A stretch of 62,423 bases of DNA, from the NCBI GenBank assembly GCA_947460345.1, contig CANHGM010000017.1:1-62423 (forward strand), given 5' to 3'. The notes below the pieces were generated by a model. It worked only from the letters and a program-made list of their open reading frames with translations, was not told the DNA's origin and did no database searches. Source of the DNA: Bacteroidota bacterium. GTDB lineage: Bacteria > Bacteroidota > Bacteroidia > UKL13-3. Shown here piece after piece: positions 8,894 to 18,600 of the stretch. Position 1 is the stretch's first letter. Each line of letters opens with the position of its first letter. The translations under genes and the position numbers were made by a program.

Positions 8894-9677
8894 TTTTTAC
8901 ATGGTCAACCAGCAATTCAGCCAAATCAAATACTTTAAGGCTGTTTTCTTTTTCTTTATGTTTTACACCATCCGTCATCATAGTATTGCAAAACGGACAA
9001 GCAACAGCAACTATAGATGCATTTGTTTCTATGGCATCTTCAGTTCTTTCAATATTAATTTCTTTGTTTCCTGCTTCTGCTTCTTTAAACATTTGTGCTC
9101 CACCTGCTCCACAACACAATCCGTTTTTTTTGCAACGCTTCATTTCAATCAACTCAGCATCAAGTTTTTCTATCAGCATTCTAGGTGCCTCATATATATT
9201 ATTGGCTCTACCTATATAACAAGAATCATGATAGGTGATTTTTTGGCCTTTAAATGCTCCTCCTTCTACAGTCATTCTGCCATTATCTATTAGCATTTGT
9301 AAATAAGAGCTGTGATGCATCACTTCATAGTTTCCGCCTAGTTGAGGATACTCATTTTTGAGGGTATTAAAACAATGCGGACAGGTAGTTACTATCTTCT
9401 TTACGTCATACATCTTCAATACTTCAATGTTTTGCATAGCCATCATCTGAAATAAAAATTCGTTACCTGCTCTCTTGGCTGGGTCGCCTGTACAACTTTC
9501 TTCTGTTCCCAATACAGCATAATCAACGCCCACTTTATTTAAAATTTGAGCAAACGCTTTTGTTACTTTTTGTGCTCTTTGGTCAAAACTACCTGCACAA
9601 CCTACCCAAAACAACACTTCAGGACTGCGACCTGCTGCTGCAAGTTCGCTTAGTAATGGTACTTTAAAATCTGTCAT
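8886..9677 (-). CDS. (Fe-S)-binding cysteine-rich (CCG) domain protein
   Basis: A cytoplasmic protein of about 263 residues from the cysteine-rich domain family found in heterodisulfide reductase, LutA and GlcF. Visible motifs are WVGCAGSFD, TCPHCFNTL, HDSCYIGR, GLCCGAGGAQMF and ACPFCNTMM. The frame extends to 9731, but the ATG at 9677 (MTDFKVP) is the family-like start. In many Bacteroidota it pairs with a 4Fe-4S ferredoxin-like subunit; none is seen next to it here. Translational overlap with the esterase gene suggests co-transcription. Confidence 0.82.
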   Translation of the reverse strand: MTDFKVPLLSELAAAGRSPEVLFWVGCAGSFDQRAQKVTKAFAQILNKVGVDYAVLGTEESCTGDPAKRAGNEFLFQMMAMQNIEVLKMYDVKKIVTTCPHCFNTLKNEYPQLGGNYEVMHHSSYLQMLIDNGRMTVEGGAFKGQKITYHDSCYIGRANNIYEAPRMLIEKLDAELIEMKRCKKNGLCCGAGGAQMFKEAEAGNKEINIERTEDAIETNASIVAVACPFCNTMMTDGVKHKEKENSLKVFDLAELLVDHVKNV

Positions 9678-9865
9678 TTTATTTAATTTCAGGGCAAAGA
9701 AACAACATAACGAGTAAACAACAAACCACATATATGATAGAACGTATAAATATTTTGATACTTCATAAATCTATACCATTTATAATATCGAATGTATACG
9801 CGGAAAGCTTCAGAACAAGAGGTTTTGATGAATTATTTAATGTATATGTATTTCAAAAAACAATC

Positions 9866-9896
9866 AAAAAAAAACCCTGCCGTCTTTCGACGACAG
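9866..9896 (-). terminator. Rho-independent terminator downstream of the RsmB/NOP-type methyltransferase
   Basis: On the minus strand an 8-bp stem (877-884 with 889-896, one G-U pair) with a 4-nt loop is followed by AGGG and a run of nine T. It lies 75 nt after the stop of the gene at 9971-11188. Confidence 0.75.
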
Positions 9897-9970
9897 AGCC
9901 CTGCCATGAAAACAATCAAATGGTTTGCAAACCAATGCAAATATAAATCTTTGATTTTGAAATTCCTATA

Positions 9971-11188
9971 TTAAATTTTTTCAAACACTGTTTGGTAAAT
10001 AATATCACCTCCCCATTCCATACCATTAAAAATATGCGAAGCTGTTGCTTTTAGTATGCCTTGCTTCTCTATAGCTGATATGATATTTGAATCTTCATTT
10101 TGATACAATGAACAAGTTAAATAAATTAGTTTGCCACCTGGTTTCAAAAAATGGGAGGCATGATGCGTAATGTTTTTTTGGAGTTGAATGTAGGTAGAGA
10201 TTTCACCTTCTGTAACAGTTAACAACCTTTCTGGGTTTCTTCTCCATGTTCCTGATCCACTGCAGGGAGCGTCTACTAATATGGTGTCAAAATAATTGAC
10301 TTTGGCTTTTTTACGTTCTTTGTTATTCTCAAACAAAATCTCAGAAACGGGTGTGTTCAAATCTACCAATGCTTTAAAGCTATTGCCAATCCCCACTTTC
10401 TTAAACCTTTCTTCTAAGTTCAACATAATTTTTTGTCTCACATCTGAAACGTATAATTCTATCTTGGTATTCAAACTGTGCATCAACAAACTTTTACCAC
10501 CAGAAGCAGCACAACAATCCCAAACTTTGTCATTATCGTTAAAGGAAACATCAATTAATGAAAGTTGTGATGCAATGTCTTGCACTTCTATGGCTTGTTG
10601 AATATTGGTAGGCCATGAAGCTATATTGATTTGTTCTGTAAATGCATAAGCAATAGAACAAGTAGGGTGCACTTGAAATGGAATCTTAAATTCGTTCAAA
10701 AAATCTTCAAACCTGTCTTTGGCTTTTATTCTAACCCTAAGCCAAGTAACGGGTTTATTAAAAAAGTTTTTATAAAAATCGGTGTCAATAATCTCTTGTT
10801 CTATTTGGTTGTAAAATGGATATATATTATCAAAAGAAATATATTTAGAAGCTGCAGTTTTTTTAGCACTCCAATCGGCTGATATAAGAGGGATAAGTTC
10901 AGTAGCAACATGGGTTTCAGCTAAGCACTCAAACACCGGATGCGTATCTACATTGTTTAAGAAAAAGCCTATCAATATACGTTTTTCGTAATCAGTTTCG
11001 GGTAACGATTTGCCTACTTTAAAATAACAAATACACAACTCACGCATCAAACGCCTGTCGTTAGAGCCAAATTGAGGCCTTTTTTTAAATTCGTTTTTGA
11101 GAAAATTATTTAGAGGTTCAGGAGACTTATATAATTTAATGAGTTCAATGGCATTTCTAATCTGATTGAAGGCTTTCATGGATAACAA
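9971..11188 (-). CDS. RsmB/NOP2/Sun-family RNA (cytosine-5) methyltransferase
   Basis: A 405-residue class I methyltransferase. It carries an N-terminal NusB/RsmB-like helical region, then the SAM site (VWDCCAASGGKSLLM), the motif IV catalytic region (DAPCSGSGTWRRNP) and the motif VI Cys (LTCSLYQNEDSN). Both conserved Cys residues of m5C RNA methyltransferases are present. Starts at 11188 or at the second Met (11179) are both possible. It stands alone, with its own terminator. Confidence 0.88.
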   Translation of the reverse strand: MLSMKAFNQIRNAIELIKLYKSPEPLNNFLKNEFKKRPQFGSNDRRLMRELCICYFKVGKSLPETDYEKRILIGFFLNNVDTHPVFECLAETHVATELIPLISADWSAKKTAASKYISFDNIYPFYNQIEQEIIDTDFYKNFFNKPVTWLRVRIKAKDRFEDFLNEFKIPFQVHPTCSIAYAFTEQINIASWPTNIQQAIEVQDIASQLSLIDVSFNDNDKVWDCCAASGGKSLLMHSLNTKIELYVSDVRQKIMLNLEERFKKVGIGNSFKALVDLNTPVSEILFENNKERKKAKVNYFDTILVDAPCSGSGTWRRNPERLLTVTEGEISTYIQLQKNITHHASHFLKPGGKLIYLTCSLYQNEDSNIISAIEKQGILKATASHIFNGMEWGGDIIYQTVFEKI

Positions 11189-11325
11189 TTTATTTTACTG
11201 CAAGATTCAATAATAGAGAGCAATAAAAAAACTTATTCTTTTGTTTGATATATATAATCAATATTCACAATAATTTTATTAAACTAAATTCTTTACCAAG
11301 TCTTTTTTATATAATTAAAGTAAAG

Positions 11326-11333
11326 TAACTTTG
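11326..11333 (+). promoter_or_regulatory. -7 promoter element of yebC
   Basis: TAACTTTG fits TAnnTTTG. The ATG lies 8 nt beyond, implying a leader of only a few nucleotides. Confidence 0.45.
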
Positions 11334-11341
11334 CCATTGAT

Positions 11342-12055
11342 ATGGGAAGAGTATTCGAAAAAAGAAAATATAAAATGTTTGCTCGCTATGATAGAATGGC
11401 GAAACAGTTTACAAGACTTGGTAAAGAAATAGTAATTGCTGTAAAACAAGCTGGTCCTTATCCTGATGGCAATCCTAGACTTAGAGCAGCCATGCAAACG
11501 GCTAAGGGATTGAACATGCCTAAAGACAGAATTGAAGCGGCTATTCAAAGGGCTTCAAACAAACTCGAAGGCAACTTTGAAGAATTGGTGTATGAAGGTT
11601 ACGCTCCATTTGGTGTGGCCGTTTTATGCGAAGCCGCTACTGATAGCAATAACCGTACAGTGGCTAATATCCGTTCATACTTTACCAAAGCTGAAGGTTC
11701 TTTGGGCAAAACAGGTTCTTTAGATTTTATCTTCACCAGAAAAGGTGTATTTAAATTGAAAGCTGATGGTATCAATACTGATGATTTAGAACTTGAACTC
11801 ATCGACCATGGTTTAGAAGATTTGCTTATTGACGAAGAAGAAAATCAAGTTATAATTCATACCGCTTTTACTGATTATTCTACCATGCAAAAAGCGTTAG
11901 AAAACCTAAAAGTAGAAGTGTTGAGTTCTGAATTACAAAGATTTGCAAACACTTTTGTAGAGTTAACTGAGGAGCAAGAAGAAATTGTGATGAAGTTGAT
12001 AGAGAAGATGGAGCAAGACGAGGATATTCAAAATGTATATCACAATATAAAATAA
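11342..12055 (+). CDS. yebC: YebC/PmpR-family protein
   Basis: A 237-residue member of the YebC/TACO1 family. The N-terminal helical domain is typical (KRKYKMFARYDRMAKQFTRL, GNPRLRAAMQTAKGLNMPKD), followed by the conserved YEGYAPFGVA segment. Members have been described as DNA-binding regulators and, more recently, as translation factors that help ribosomes at proline stretches; which applies here cannot be read from the sequence. It is followed after 11 nt by the flippase-like gene, so they are likely co-transcribed. Confidence 0.92.
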   Translation: MGRVFEKRKYKMFARYDRMAKQFTRLGKEIVIAVKQAGPYPDGNPRLRAAMQTAKGLNMPKDRIEAAIQRASNKLEGNFEELVYEGYAPFGVAVLCEAATDSNNRTVANIRSYFTKAEGSLGKTGSLDFIFTRKGVFKLKADGINTDDLELELIDHGLEDLLIDEEENQVIIHTAFTDYSTMQKALENLKVEVLSSELQRFANTFVELTEEQEEIVMKLIEKMEQDEDIQNVYHNIK

Positions 12056-12066
12056 TCTGTTTTTAT

Positions 12067-13050
12067 ATGAGCGTTAAAAAATATATATCTAACGCTTTGT
12101 CTTATGTTTTCCTAGCTATTGGGGCATTTTTATGCTATCGATTTTTTACCACAGTAAACATCACTGAAGTTTATTCCTATTTTCAAAAAGGTCGCACTTG
12201 GCCTATTGTATGTGTCGGTATCGTTTCTATTTTAGTATATATCTTTCGTTCACTTAGATGGAATTTGTTATTAGCTGCTGCACATGAAAAAAACACCAGC
12301 ATATATACTTCTTTTAGTTCCTTATCTATGGGCTATTTGCTTAGTTTTTTTATACCCAGGGCTGGTGAAGTGTTTAGATGTGTGTTGCTTAAAAAATTTA
12401 AAGATGTTTCTGTTCCGGTTTCAATTGGTACTGTTATAATAGAACGGGTTGCTGATGTACTGATGTTATTGCTCATATTGTGTGCATCAGTGTTAATTGT
12501 GAATGAAACCTTATATACTTTTTTATACGAGTTTGTATATACACCCGTTGCAGGTGCCATCTCACATATGAGTGTTTACAAACTGCTAATTGTATTGGTG
12601 TTGATGGTTGTTTTAACTTGGGTTTTTATCAAATATATATATCCTCATATTCACCAGAAATTTAAAAATGTGCTTCTATCTACCAAAGAAGGTCTTGTTT
12701 CTATTACTCAATTAAAACAACCTTTTTTGTTTGTGATATATACATTAAGTATTTGGATTGGATATTTTTTGATGACTTGGCTTTGGTTTTATATGTTCGA
12801 TCATACCCAAGAAGCCAGTTTGGTTCAGGTGTTTTTTATTTTTGTGATTGGTACCATTGGCCGTTCTATTCCCATACATGGCGGTGGGGCAGGGGCTTAT
12901 CATTTTTTAGTATTACAAGCTTTTATACTCTGTGGCTTTACTGAAAGTATTGGCCAATCTATGGCGGTGATAATCCATGGCGGACAAACCATCTTTACCC
13001 TACTTGCAGCTATTTTAAGCTTGCCTGTATTCGTATTGAAAAAAGTCTAA
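12067..13050 (+). CDS. Flippase-like integral membrane protein (YbhN / LPG synthase TM family)
   Basis: A 327-residue inner-membrane protein with about seven to eight hydrophobic segments. It shows family features: an early RSLRWNLLL region, SMGYLLSFFIPRAGEVFRC, and the late GRSIPIHGGGAGAYHFLV glycine-rich motif. Members resemble the flippase domain of MprF (AglD2-type) and are thought to move lipids across the inner membrane. The cargo is unknown. Confidence 0.85.
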   Translation: MSVKKYISNALSYVFLAIGAFLCYRFFTTVNITEVYSYFQKGRTWPIVCVGIVSILVYIFRSLRWNLLLAAAHEKNTSIYTSFSSLSMGYLLSFFIPRAGEVFRCVLLKKFKDVSVPVSIGTVIIERVADVLMLLLILCASVLIVNETLYTFLYEFVYTPVAGAISHMSVYKLLIVLVLMVVLTWVFIKYIYPHIHQKFKNVLLSTKEGLVSITQLKQPFLFVIYTLSIWIGYFLMTWLWFYMFDHTQEASLVQVFFIFVIGTIGRSIPIHGGGAGAYHFLVLQAFILCGFTESIGQSMAVIIHGGQTIFTLLAAILSLPVFVLKKV

Positions 13051-13206
13051 TTTTTGTGCAATATTTCGTTTGATTTCTTTGGGCTTCTTTTGTTGTGGAC
13101 TCTGCTTTTGTTTGAATTTAATAGATACACAAGATGAGCCTCCAATCAATAATATCAATAGACTTGAGATGGCAATGGTTTTTAAAATCGTTTTGATGTA
13201 CTTTGT
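13015..13206 (-). other. Lipoprotein-like open frame without ATG (frame D)
   Basis: The open frame follows an in-frame stop at 13207-13209. It encodes a basic start (KYIKTILKTIA), a hydrophobic core (SSLLILLIGG), then SSC and a Lys/Gln-rich tail (KFKQKQSPQQKKPKEIKRN), typical of a small lipoprotein. There is no ATG, GTG or TTG ahead of the signal. It lies in the +1 frame relative to the 13118-13351 ORF and overlaps its 3' end. Its last 36 nt overlap the flippase gene antisense. It may be a decayed gene, a non-AUG ORF, or a frameshift product. Confidence 0.35.
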
Positions 13207-13351
13207 TTAAAAATAAAAAACATATACCATTGATGAATACTATGAATAAAGGAAGTATATATATCCACACTTCATCCAAAGCCAATTTTTTTACTACATA
13301 AGTTGAAATAACTAATGAGATAAAATTGAATGCGATGATATATTTTTTCAT
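13118..13351 (-). CDS. Small membrane protein (frame C)
   Basis: A 77-residue ORF starting with ATG (MKKYIIAFNF), with two predicted membrane segments, the second ending ICFLFLNK. The last ~25 residues (after LNK) look unlike a protein; the better-looking coding potential moves to the +1 frame (13015-13206) at that point. The segment FINGICFLFLNK resembles LINFILFWVNK of the frame at 13466-13672, suggesting a tandem duplicate. Function unknown. Confidence 0.45.
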   Translation of the reverse strand: MKKYIIAFNFISLVISTYVVKKLALDEVWIYILPLFIVFINGICFLFLNKVHQNDFKNHCHLKSIDIIDWRLILCIY

Positions 13352-13362
13352 GATTCTTATAG

Positions 13363-13476
13363 TTATAAATTAAATCCCTTATCCAAACTAGATAACCCCC
13401 AACAAGAGGAGAAGCCTATCAATAATACAAGCAAAGATGATAATAAGTAGGTTAGACCTAATGGTCTATCGTTTAT
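13363..13476 (-). other. Lipoprotein-like open frame without ATG (frame B)
   Basis: A 37-codon open frame after an in-frame TAA. It encodes NDRPLGLTYLLLSSLLVLLI followed by GFSSC, a lipoprotein-like signal, and a short tail. The first codon after the stop is ATA; no ATG is available. It sits in the +1 frame relative to 13466-13672 and overlaps its end, the same relation seen between 13015-13206 and 13118-13351. Confidence 0.35.
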
Positions 13477-13672
13477 TTACCCAAAATAAAATAAAGTTAA
13501 TCAAAACATGTAATGCAATTGGAATTACACTTACAAATAAAACTACATCATTATATGCAGCTATGATAACCATCATATATACAAATAGTATTACCAGGTT
13601 AGTTAAATGAATTTGACTTTTTCTATGGTTGTATATGATTGCAAAGTGCTTGTAACCTTTATATTTTTTATA
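13466..13672 (-). other. Small two-TM membrane open frame without early ATG (frame A)
   Basis: A 68-codon open frame with two hydrophobic segments (LTNLVILFVYMMVIIAA and a second ending INFILFWVNKR). The only ATGs are inside the first hydrophobic segment. It resembles the 77-residue ORF downstream. It may be a decaying paralogue or use a non-AUG start. Frames A and B fill most of the gap 13352-13799. Confidence 0.35.
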
Positions 13673-13794
13673 TTATAAATAACTTTTATTTTTTATTTAA
13701 ATTATTATTTGTAGCAATCAATAAACTTATATTTTTCTTATATTTCCAAATATATACAAACAAAATAGTTTACCACTTGTTGATATATAAACTT

Positions 13795-13802
13795 TACATT
13801 TG
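13795..13802 (+). promoter_or_regulatory. -7 promoter element of idi
   Basis: TACATTTG matches TAnnTTTG. It overlaps the in-frame TTG at 13800, which argues that translation starts at the ATG at 13815 instead. Confidence 0.45.
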
Positions 13803-13814
13803 TCAAATTATACC

Positions 13815-14327
13815 ATGAACGATCAAGTAGTTTTAGTAGATACCCAAGACAATCCAATTGGAATTGGCGATAAACTGCTTACACATATTCAAGGCCGCTT
13901 GCATAGAGCTCTTTCAGTGGTGATATTCAATTCTAATGGCGAAATACTTTTGCAACAACGTGCGTTCACCAAATATCATTCTGCAGGCTTGTGGACAAAT
14001 ACCTGCTGCAGTCATCCTATGCCCAACGAATTGACGCTAGTTGCTGCCCAACGAAGATTAATGGAAGAAATGGGAATCTCTTGTGATTTGGTTTTAGCTG
14101 ATAAGTTCATATACAAAACCGATTTAGATGATGATTTAACAGAACACGAACTTGACTATGTGTTTTTTGGCCACACGGATAGTAAACCTAAACCTAACCC
14201 TGACGAGGTTTGCAATTGGCGATATATATCCCCTAAAAAACTAGCTATGGAATTGAAACAACATCCTAAAACTTTTACATCTTGGTTTCACATCATGTGC
14301 GAAAAAGAAATTGTAAAACTGTCTTAA
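13815..14327 (+). CDS. idi: Isopentenyl-diphosphate delta-isomerase, type I
   Basis: Interconverts IPP and DMAPP for isoprenoid synthesis. The Nudix-fold enzyme shows the catalytic Cys motif NTCCSHP (residues 62-68), the Nudix helix RRLMEEMGI (80-88), and the second active-site Glu in TEHELDYVF. At 170 residues it is normal length for the bacterial type I enzyme. The frame can be extended to a TTG at 13800, but this overlaps the promoter element. Confidence 0.93.
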   Translation: MNDQVVLVDTQDNPIGIGDKLLTHIQGRLHRALSVVIFNSNGEILLQQRAFTKYHSAGLWTNTCCSHPMPNELTLVAAQRRLMEEMGISCDLVLADKFIYKTDLDDDLTEHELDYVFFGHTDSKPKPNPDEVCNWRYISPKKLAMELKQHPKTFTSWFHIMCEKEIVKLS

Positions 14328-15559
14328 TTTTCTTGAGTTAATTTCTGACCTATAGCCATTCCTGCTATATACCCTGTGCTCCAAGCTGCTTGAAAATTAA
14401 AGCCTCCTGTGATGCCATCGATGTCAATTATTTCGCCTGATGCATATAAGCCTTCATGGTTTTTTATTTGCATGGTTTTAAATTCAACTGTTTTCAAATT
14501 TATACCACCTGCTGTAACAAATTCTTCTTTATTGGGGCTTTTGCCATTAACAGCATATTGATCATGAAAAACAACTTCTACCAGTTTATTTAACTTTTTC
14601 AAAGGCAATTCAACCCACTTTAATTCATTGTCGATAGTTGCTTTCTCAATCAAATAATGCCATAACCGTTGAGGCAATAAAAACAACTTAGCATTGCCTA
14701 TTTTTTGGTTTCTATTTTCATTCTTATAGGTCTCCATTGTTGCTCTTAAAGTCTGCTCATTTTCATTGGCCCAATTTACACTTATATTGAATTGATAATT
14801 CATTTCAAACAAGTCTCTTGCGGCATAAGCTGATGTTTTAAGAATTGCCGGTCCACTCATACCTTGATGTGTGATAAGCAATGGACCTTCGTATTCAGGT
14901 TTCTTGCCTGCTATTTTCACAGTAGCTTTTGATACCGAAATGCCTGACAGCTGTTGAAGTGTTTTGTCTGCTATATGAAATGAGAATAAAGAGGGGACTG
15001 GTTGAATAATGTCTAATGCAAGTGAATCTAAAAATTTAAATCCTCCAGCATGAGTAAAACCGCCACATGCCAATAAAATATTGTTGGTAGTAAAAGTTTG
15101 TCTGTTGGTTTTTAATATATAAAGGTCTTCTTTTTCTATTGATTCTACTTTAACAGAATCTAACAATTCAACTCCTAGTTTTTGTGATTCATCAAGTAAG
15201 CAATCTATGATGGTTTGCGAGGTATTAGAGCTAGGGAAAATTCTTCCATCTACTTCTACTTTGGTTTTTACACCTCTTTCTTCAAACCATTTTAAGGTGT
15301 CTAATGGTTGAAATCGTTCAAATACACTCAACAATTCTTTACCGCCTCTTGGATAGTTTTTGATCAACTGTTTAGGCTCATAACAATGGTGTGTGAGATT
15401 GCATCTACCTCCTCCTGATATTCGCACTTTAGATAAAAACTTAGAATGCATCTCAATGATGGCCACTTTTGCGTGTGGGGCAATTTGTTTGCATGTTAAT
15501 GCTCCAAAAAATCCTGAAGCTCCACCGCCTATTACAATTAAATCATATAGTTCTTTCAT
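14324..15559 (-). CDS. NAD(P)/FAD-dependent oxidoreductase, HI0933 (YhiN) family
   Basis: A 411-residue flavoprotein. The FAD dinucleotide site GGGASGFFGAL lies at residues 11-21, RISGGGRCNLTH follows near residue 47, and the C-terminal motif GEIIDIDGITGGFNFQ ends in the conserved AWSTGYIAG. These are diagnostic of the HI0933-like (aminoacetone-oxidase-like) family, whose physiological reaction is not settled. It is convergent with idi, overlapping by 4 nt, and downstream of rpoC but separated from it by a terminator. Confidence 0.88.
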   Translation of the reverse strand: MKELYDLIVIGGGASGFFGALTCKQIAPHAKVAIIEMHSKFLSKVRISGGGRCNLTHHCYEPKQLIKNYPRGGKELLSVFERFQPLDTLKWFEERGVKTKVEVDGRIFPSSNTSQTIIDCLLDESQKLGVELLDSVKVESIEKEDLYILKTNRQTFTTNNILLACGGFTHAGGFKFLDSLALDIIQPVPSLFSFHIADKTLQQLSGISVSKATVKIAGKKPEYEGPLLITHQGMSGPAILKTSAYAARDLFEMNYQFNISVNWANENEQTLRATMETYKNENRNQKIGNAKLFLLPQRLWHYLIEKATIDNELKWVELPLKKLNKLVEVVFHDQYAVNGKSPNKEEFVTAGGINLKTVEFKTMQIKNHEGLYASGEIIDIDGITGGFNFQAAWSTGYIAGMAIGQKLTQEN

Positions 15560-15575
15560 TTAAACACTTTAAATA

Positions 15576-15612
15576 AAAAATCCCTAATTCAAATTTGAAC
15601 TAGGGATTTTAT
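15576..15612 (-). terminator. Rho-independent terminator after rpoC
   Basis: The outer stem AAAATCCCTA/TAGGGATTTT encloses the inner palindrome TTCAAATTTGAA, with a T-rich run after the stem on the minus strand. It ends the rpoBC transcript, 24 nt past the rpoC stop. Confidence 0.85.
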
Positions 15613-15635
15613 ATATGGAATCTTGCGATTTATTA

Positions 15636-18600
15636 CTATTGCAATTTAGCTGCAGCAGCTAGTTTAGATTCTTTTTTTGAAGCCATTAAAGCATCATACT
15701 CATCTTGACTTCCAACTACTATTTTTTCATATTCACGAAGTCCAGTACCAGCAGGAATTAAGTGACCCACAATAACGTTCTCTTTCAAGCCCATCATATG
15801 GTCAATTTTACCTCCTACAGCAGCTTCATTCAATACTTTGGTAGTTTCTTGGAACGATGCAGCACTTAAGAAACTTTGAGTTCCTAATGATGCCTTAGTG
15901 ATACCTTGTAATAATTGACTGGCAGTTGCAGTTTTAGCATCACGGTATTGAACCAATGTCATATCTTTACGTTTTAACATAGAGTTCTCATCACGTATTC
16001 TTCTAATACTTTCAATCATACCAGGTTTCAAAGTTTCACTACTTCCTGAATCTGTTACAACTTTCTTATCAAACATTTCGTCGTTAGCGTCAACAAAGTC
16101 AAACCTGTCAATACTTTCTCCTTCTAAGAATCTAGTATCTCCTGGGTCTTCTATGCTTACTTTTTGCATCATTTGACGTACAATAACTTCTACGTGCTTG
16201 TCATTTATTTTCACCCCTTGCAAACGATATACCTCTTGTATTCCGTTGATGATATATACTTGAACTGCAAGTGTTCCTTGAATTCTTAAGATATCTTGTG
16301 GTGTAATTGCTCCATCACTTAACGGCATACCCGCTTTTATATAATCTCCGTCTTGTACTAAGATATGTTTACTCAATGGTACTAAGTATTTTTTCACTTC
16401 CCCATCTCTTGAAGTAATCATAATCTCTCTGTTACCACGTTTTACGCCACCATATTCAACTAATCCGTCGATTTCAGTAACTACCGCAGGGTTAGAAGGA
16501 TTACGTGCTTCAAATAACTCAGTCACACGTGGTAGACCACCGGTGATATCTCTGGTTTTTCCAACCGAACGAGGTATTTTGATGATGATTTGTCCTTCTG
16601 TAACTTTCTCTCCATCTTGAACCATGATATGTGCACCTATTGGCATGTTAAACTCACGTAGTGAATTTCCTTTGCTGTCAAGGATTTTAATCATAGGTAT
16701 ACGTGTCTTATCTTTTGGCTCTATAATCACGCTTTCTTTATGACCAGTTTGATCATCAGTTTCTTCGCGATATGTAATACCATCTATTAAGTTTTCGAAT
16801 AAGATTTTACCTTGTAAGTCAGTAATCATAACCGCGTTGAACGGATCCCATGAACAAATTGGATCTCCTTTGGTTAATTTTTGTCCATCTTTAATAAACA
16901 AGGAAGAACCGTAAGGAATATTATTAGTAATAATTACTTGGCCTGTAGTTTCATCAATAATTCTGATTTCTCCTTGACGCCCAATAACTACTTCAGTTGC
17001 ATCCGAATCTTTGGTTGGTTTGTATTTTACTGTTCTGATGTCTTCAAATTCTACTTTTCCTGAGAATTTAGCTGTCATTTGACTTTCAGATGCAATGTTT
17101 GCAGCAGTACCACCACCATGGAACGTACGAAGTGTTAACTGTGTACCTGGCTCACCAATTGATTGAGCTGCAATTACACCTACCGCTTCACCTCTTTGAA
17201 CCAATCGGCCTGTAGCTAAGTTTCTACCATAGCAATAAGCACAAGCTCCTATTTTGCTTTCACATGTCAATAAAGAACGAATCTCAACTATTTCTATTGG
17301 AGACTCATCAATCATTTGTGATAACTCTTCGTTTAACTCAGTTCCTGATTTGCAAATCAATTCGCCTGTTAATGGATGGTAGATATCATGTAAACAAACC
17401 CTACCTAATATTCTATCATATAATGACTCGATAATATCCTCATTTTCTTTTAGTGCAGTTACTGGTAAACCTCTCAAAGTTCCGCAATCTTGGTCACTTA
17501 TGATTACATCTTGAGCAACGTCATGCAAACGACGAGTTAAGTAACCAGCATCCGCTGTTTTTAACGCTGTATCCGCCAAACCTTTTCTAGCTCCGTGGGT
17601 AGAGATGAAGTATTCTAATACTGATAATCCTTCTTTTAAGTTTGATAAAATCGGGTTTTCTATAATCTCACCTGTACCAGAACCTGTTAAGTTCTTTTGT
17701 GGTTTAGCCATCAATCCCCTCATTCCACCTAACTGACGAATTTGTTCTTTAGAACCCCTCGCTCCAGAGTCAAGCATCATATACACAGGGTTAAAACCTT
17801 GTTGATCATTAGCCAATTGCTTCATCAATACATCACTTAAACGATTGTTAACACGGGTCCAAGTATCAATTACTTGGTTGTATCGCTCGTTATTAGTGAT
17901 AAATCCATTGTTATAGTTATCTTGAATCACTTCAATTTCAGCTGAAGCTTCTCCAATGTATTGAACTTTCTCATCAGGAATTCTAACGTGTGCCAAACTA
18001 AATGACAAGCCACCTTTGAATGAATAGTGATAACCTAAGTTTTTAATATCATCCAAGAATTTAGCTGTTCTGTCAGATCCTGTAGATTTGATAATTTCAC
18101 CAATGATATCACGTAAACTTTTCTTAGTTAACAAGGTATTGATGAATCCCATTTCTTCTGGAACCACTTGGTTAAGTATTACTCTACCTACAGTAGTTTC
18201 AATACGTTTTGTTAACAATTCTCCGTCAACTAAAACGTTGGTTCTTACATTGATAAACGCATGTAAGTCAACTCTTCCTTCGTTAAAGGCAATAATAACT
18301 TCTTCAGCTGAATAGAAATTAAAACCTTCTCCTTTTACAACATCATTCTTAGTATTTCTACGTCCTTTGGTCATATAATATAGACCAAGCACCATGTCTT
18401 GTGAAGGAACCGTAATAGGTGTTCCGTTTGCAGGGTTTAAGATATTATGTGGTGCCAACATTAAAAGTTGTGCTTCTAATATAGCTGCATTTCCTAGAGG
18501 AACGTGAACAGCCATTTGGTCACCGTCAAAATCCGCATTAAATCCTGTACAAGTTAATGGATGTAGATTAATTGCTTTTCCCTCAACCAATTTAGGTTGG

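Noticed and set aside
8532-9293. Long plus-strand open frame of 253 codons
   Set aside because: It lies antisense to the esterase and Fe-S genes, whose motifs are clear, and its translation is low-complexity and Cys/Phe/Tyr rich without protein-like patterns.
9734-9946. 70-codon plus-strand open frame
   Set aside because: It crosses the terminator hairpin of the minus-strand methyltransferase gene and its composition is not protein-like.
10296-10601. 101-codon plus-strand frame opposite the RsmB/NOP methyltransferase
   Set aside because: Antisense shadow over the catalytic motifs of the real gene.
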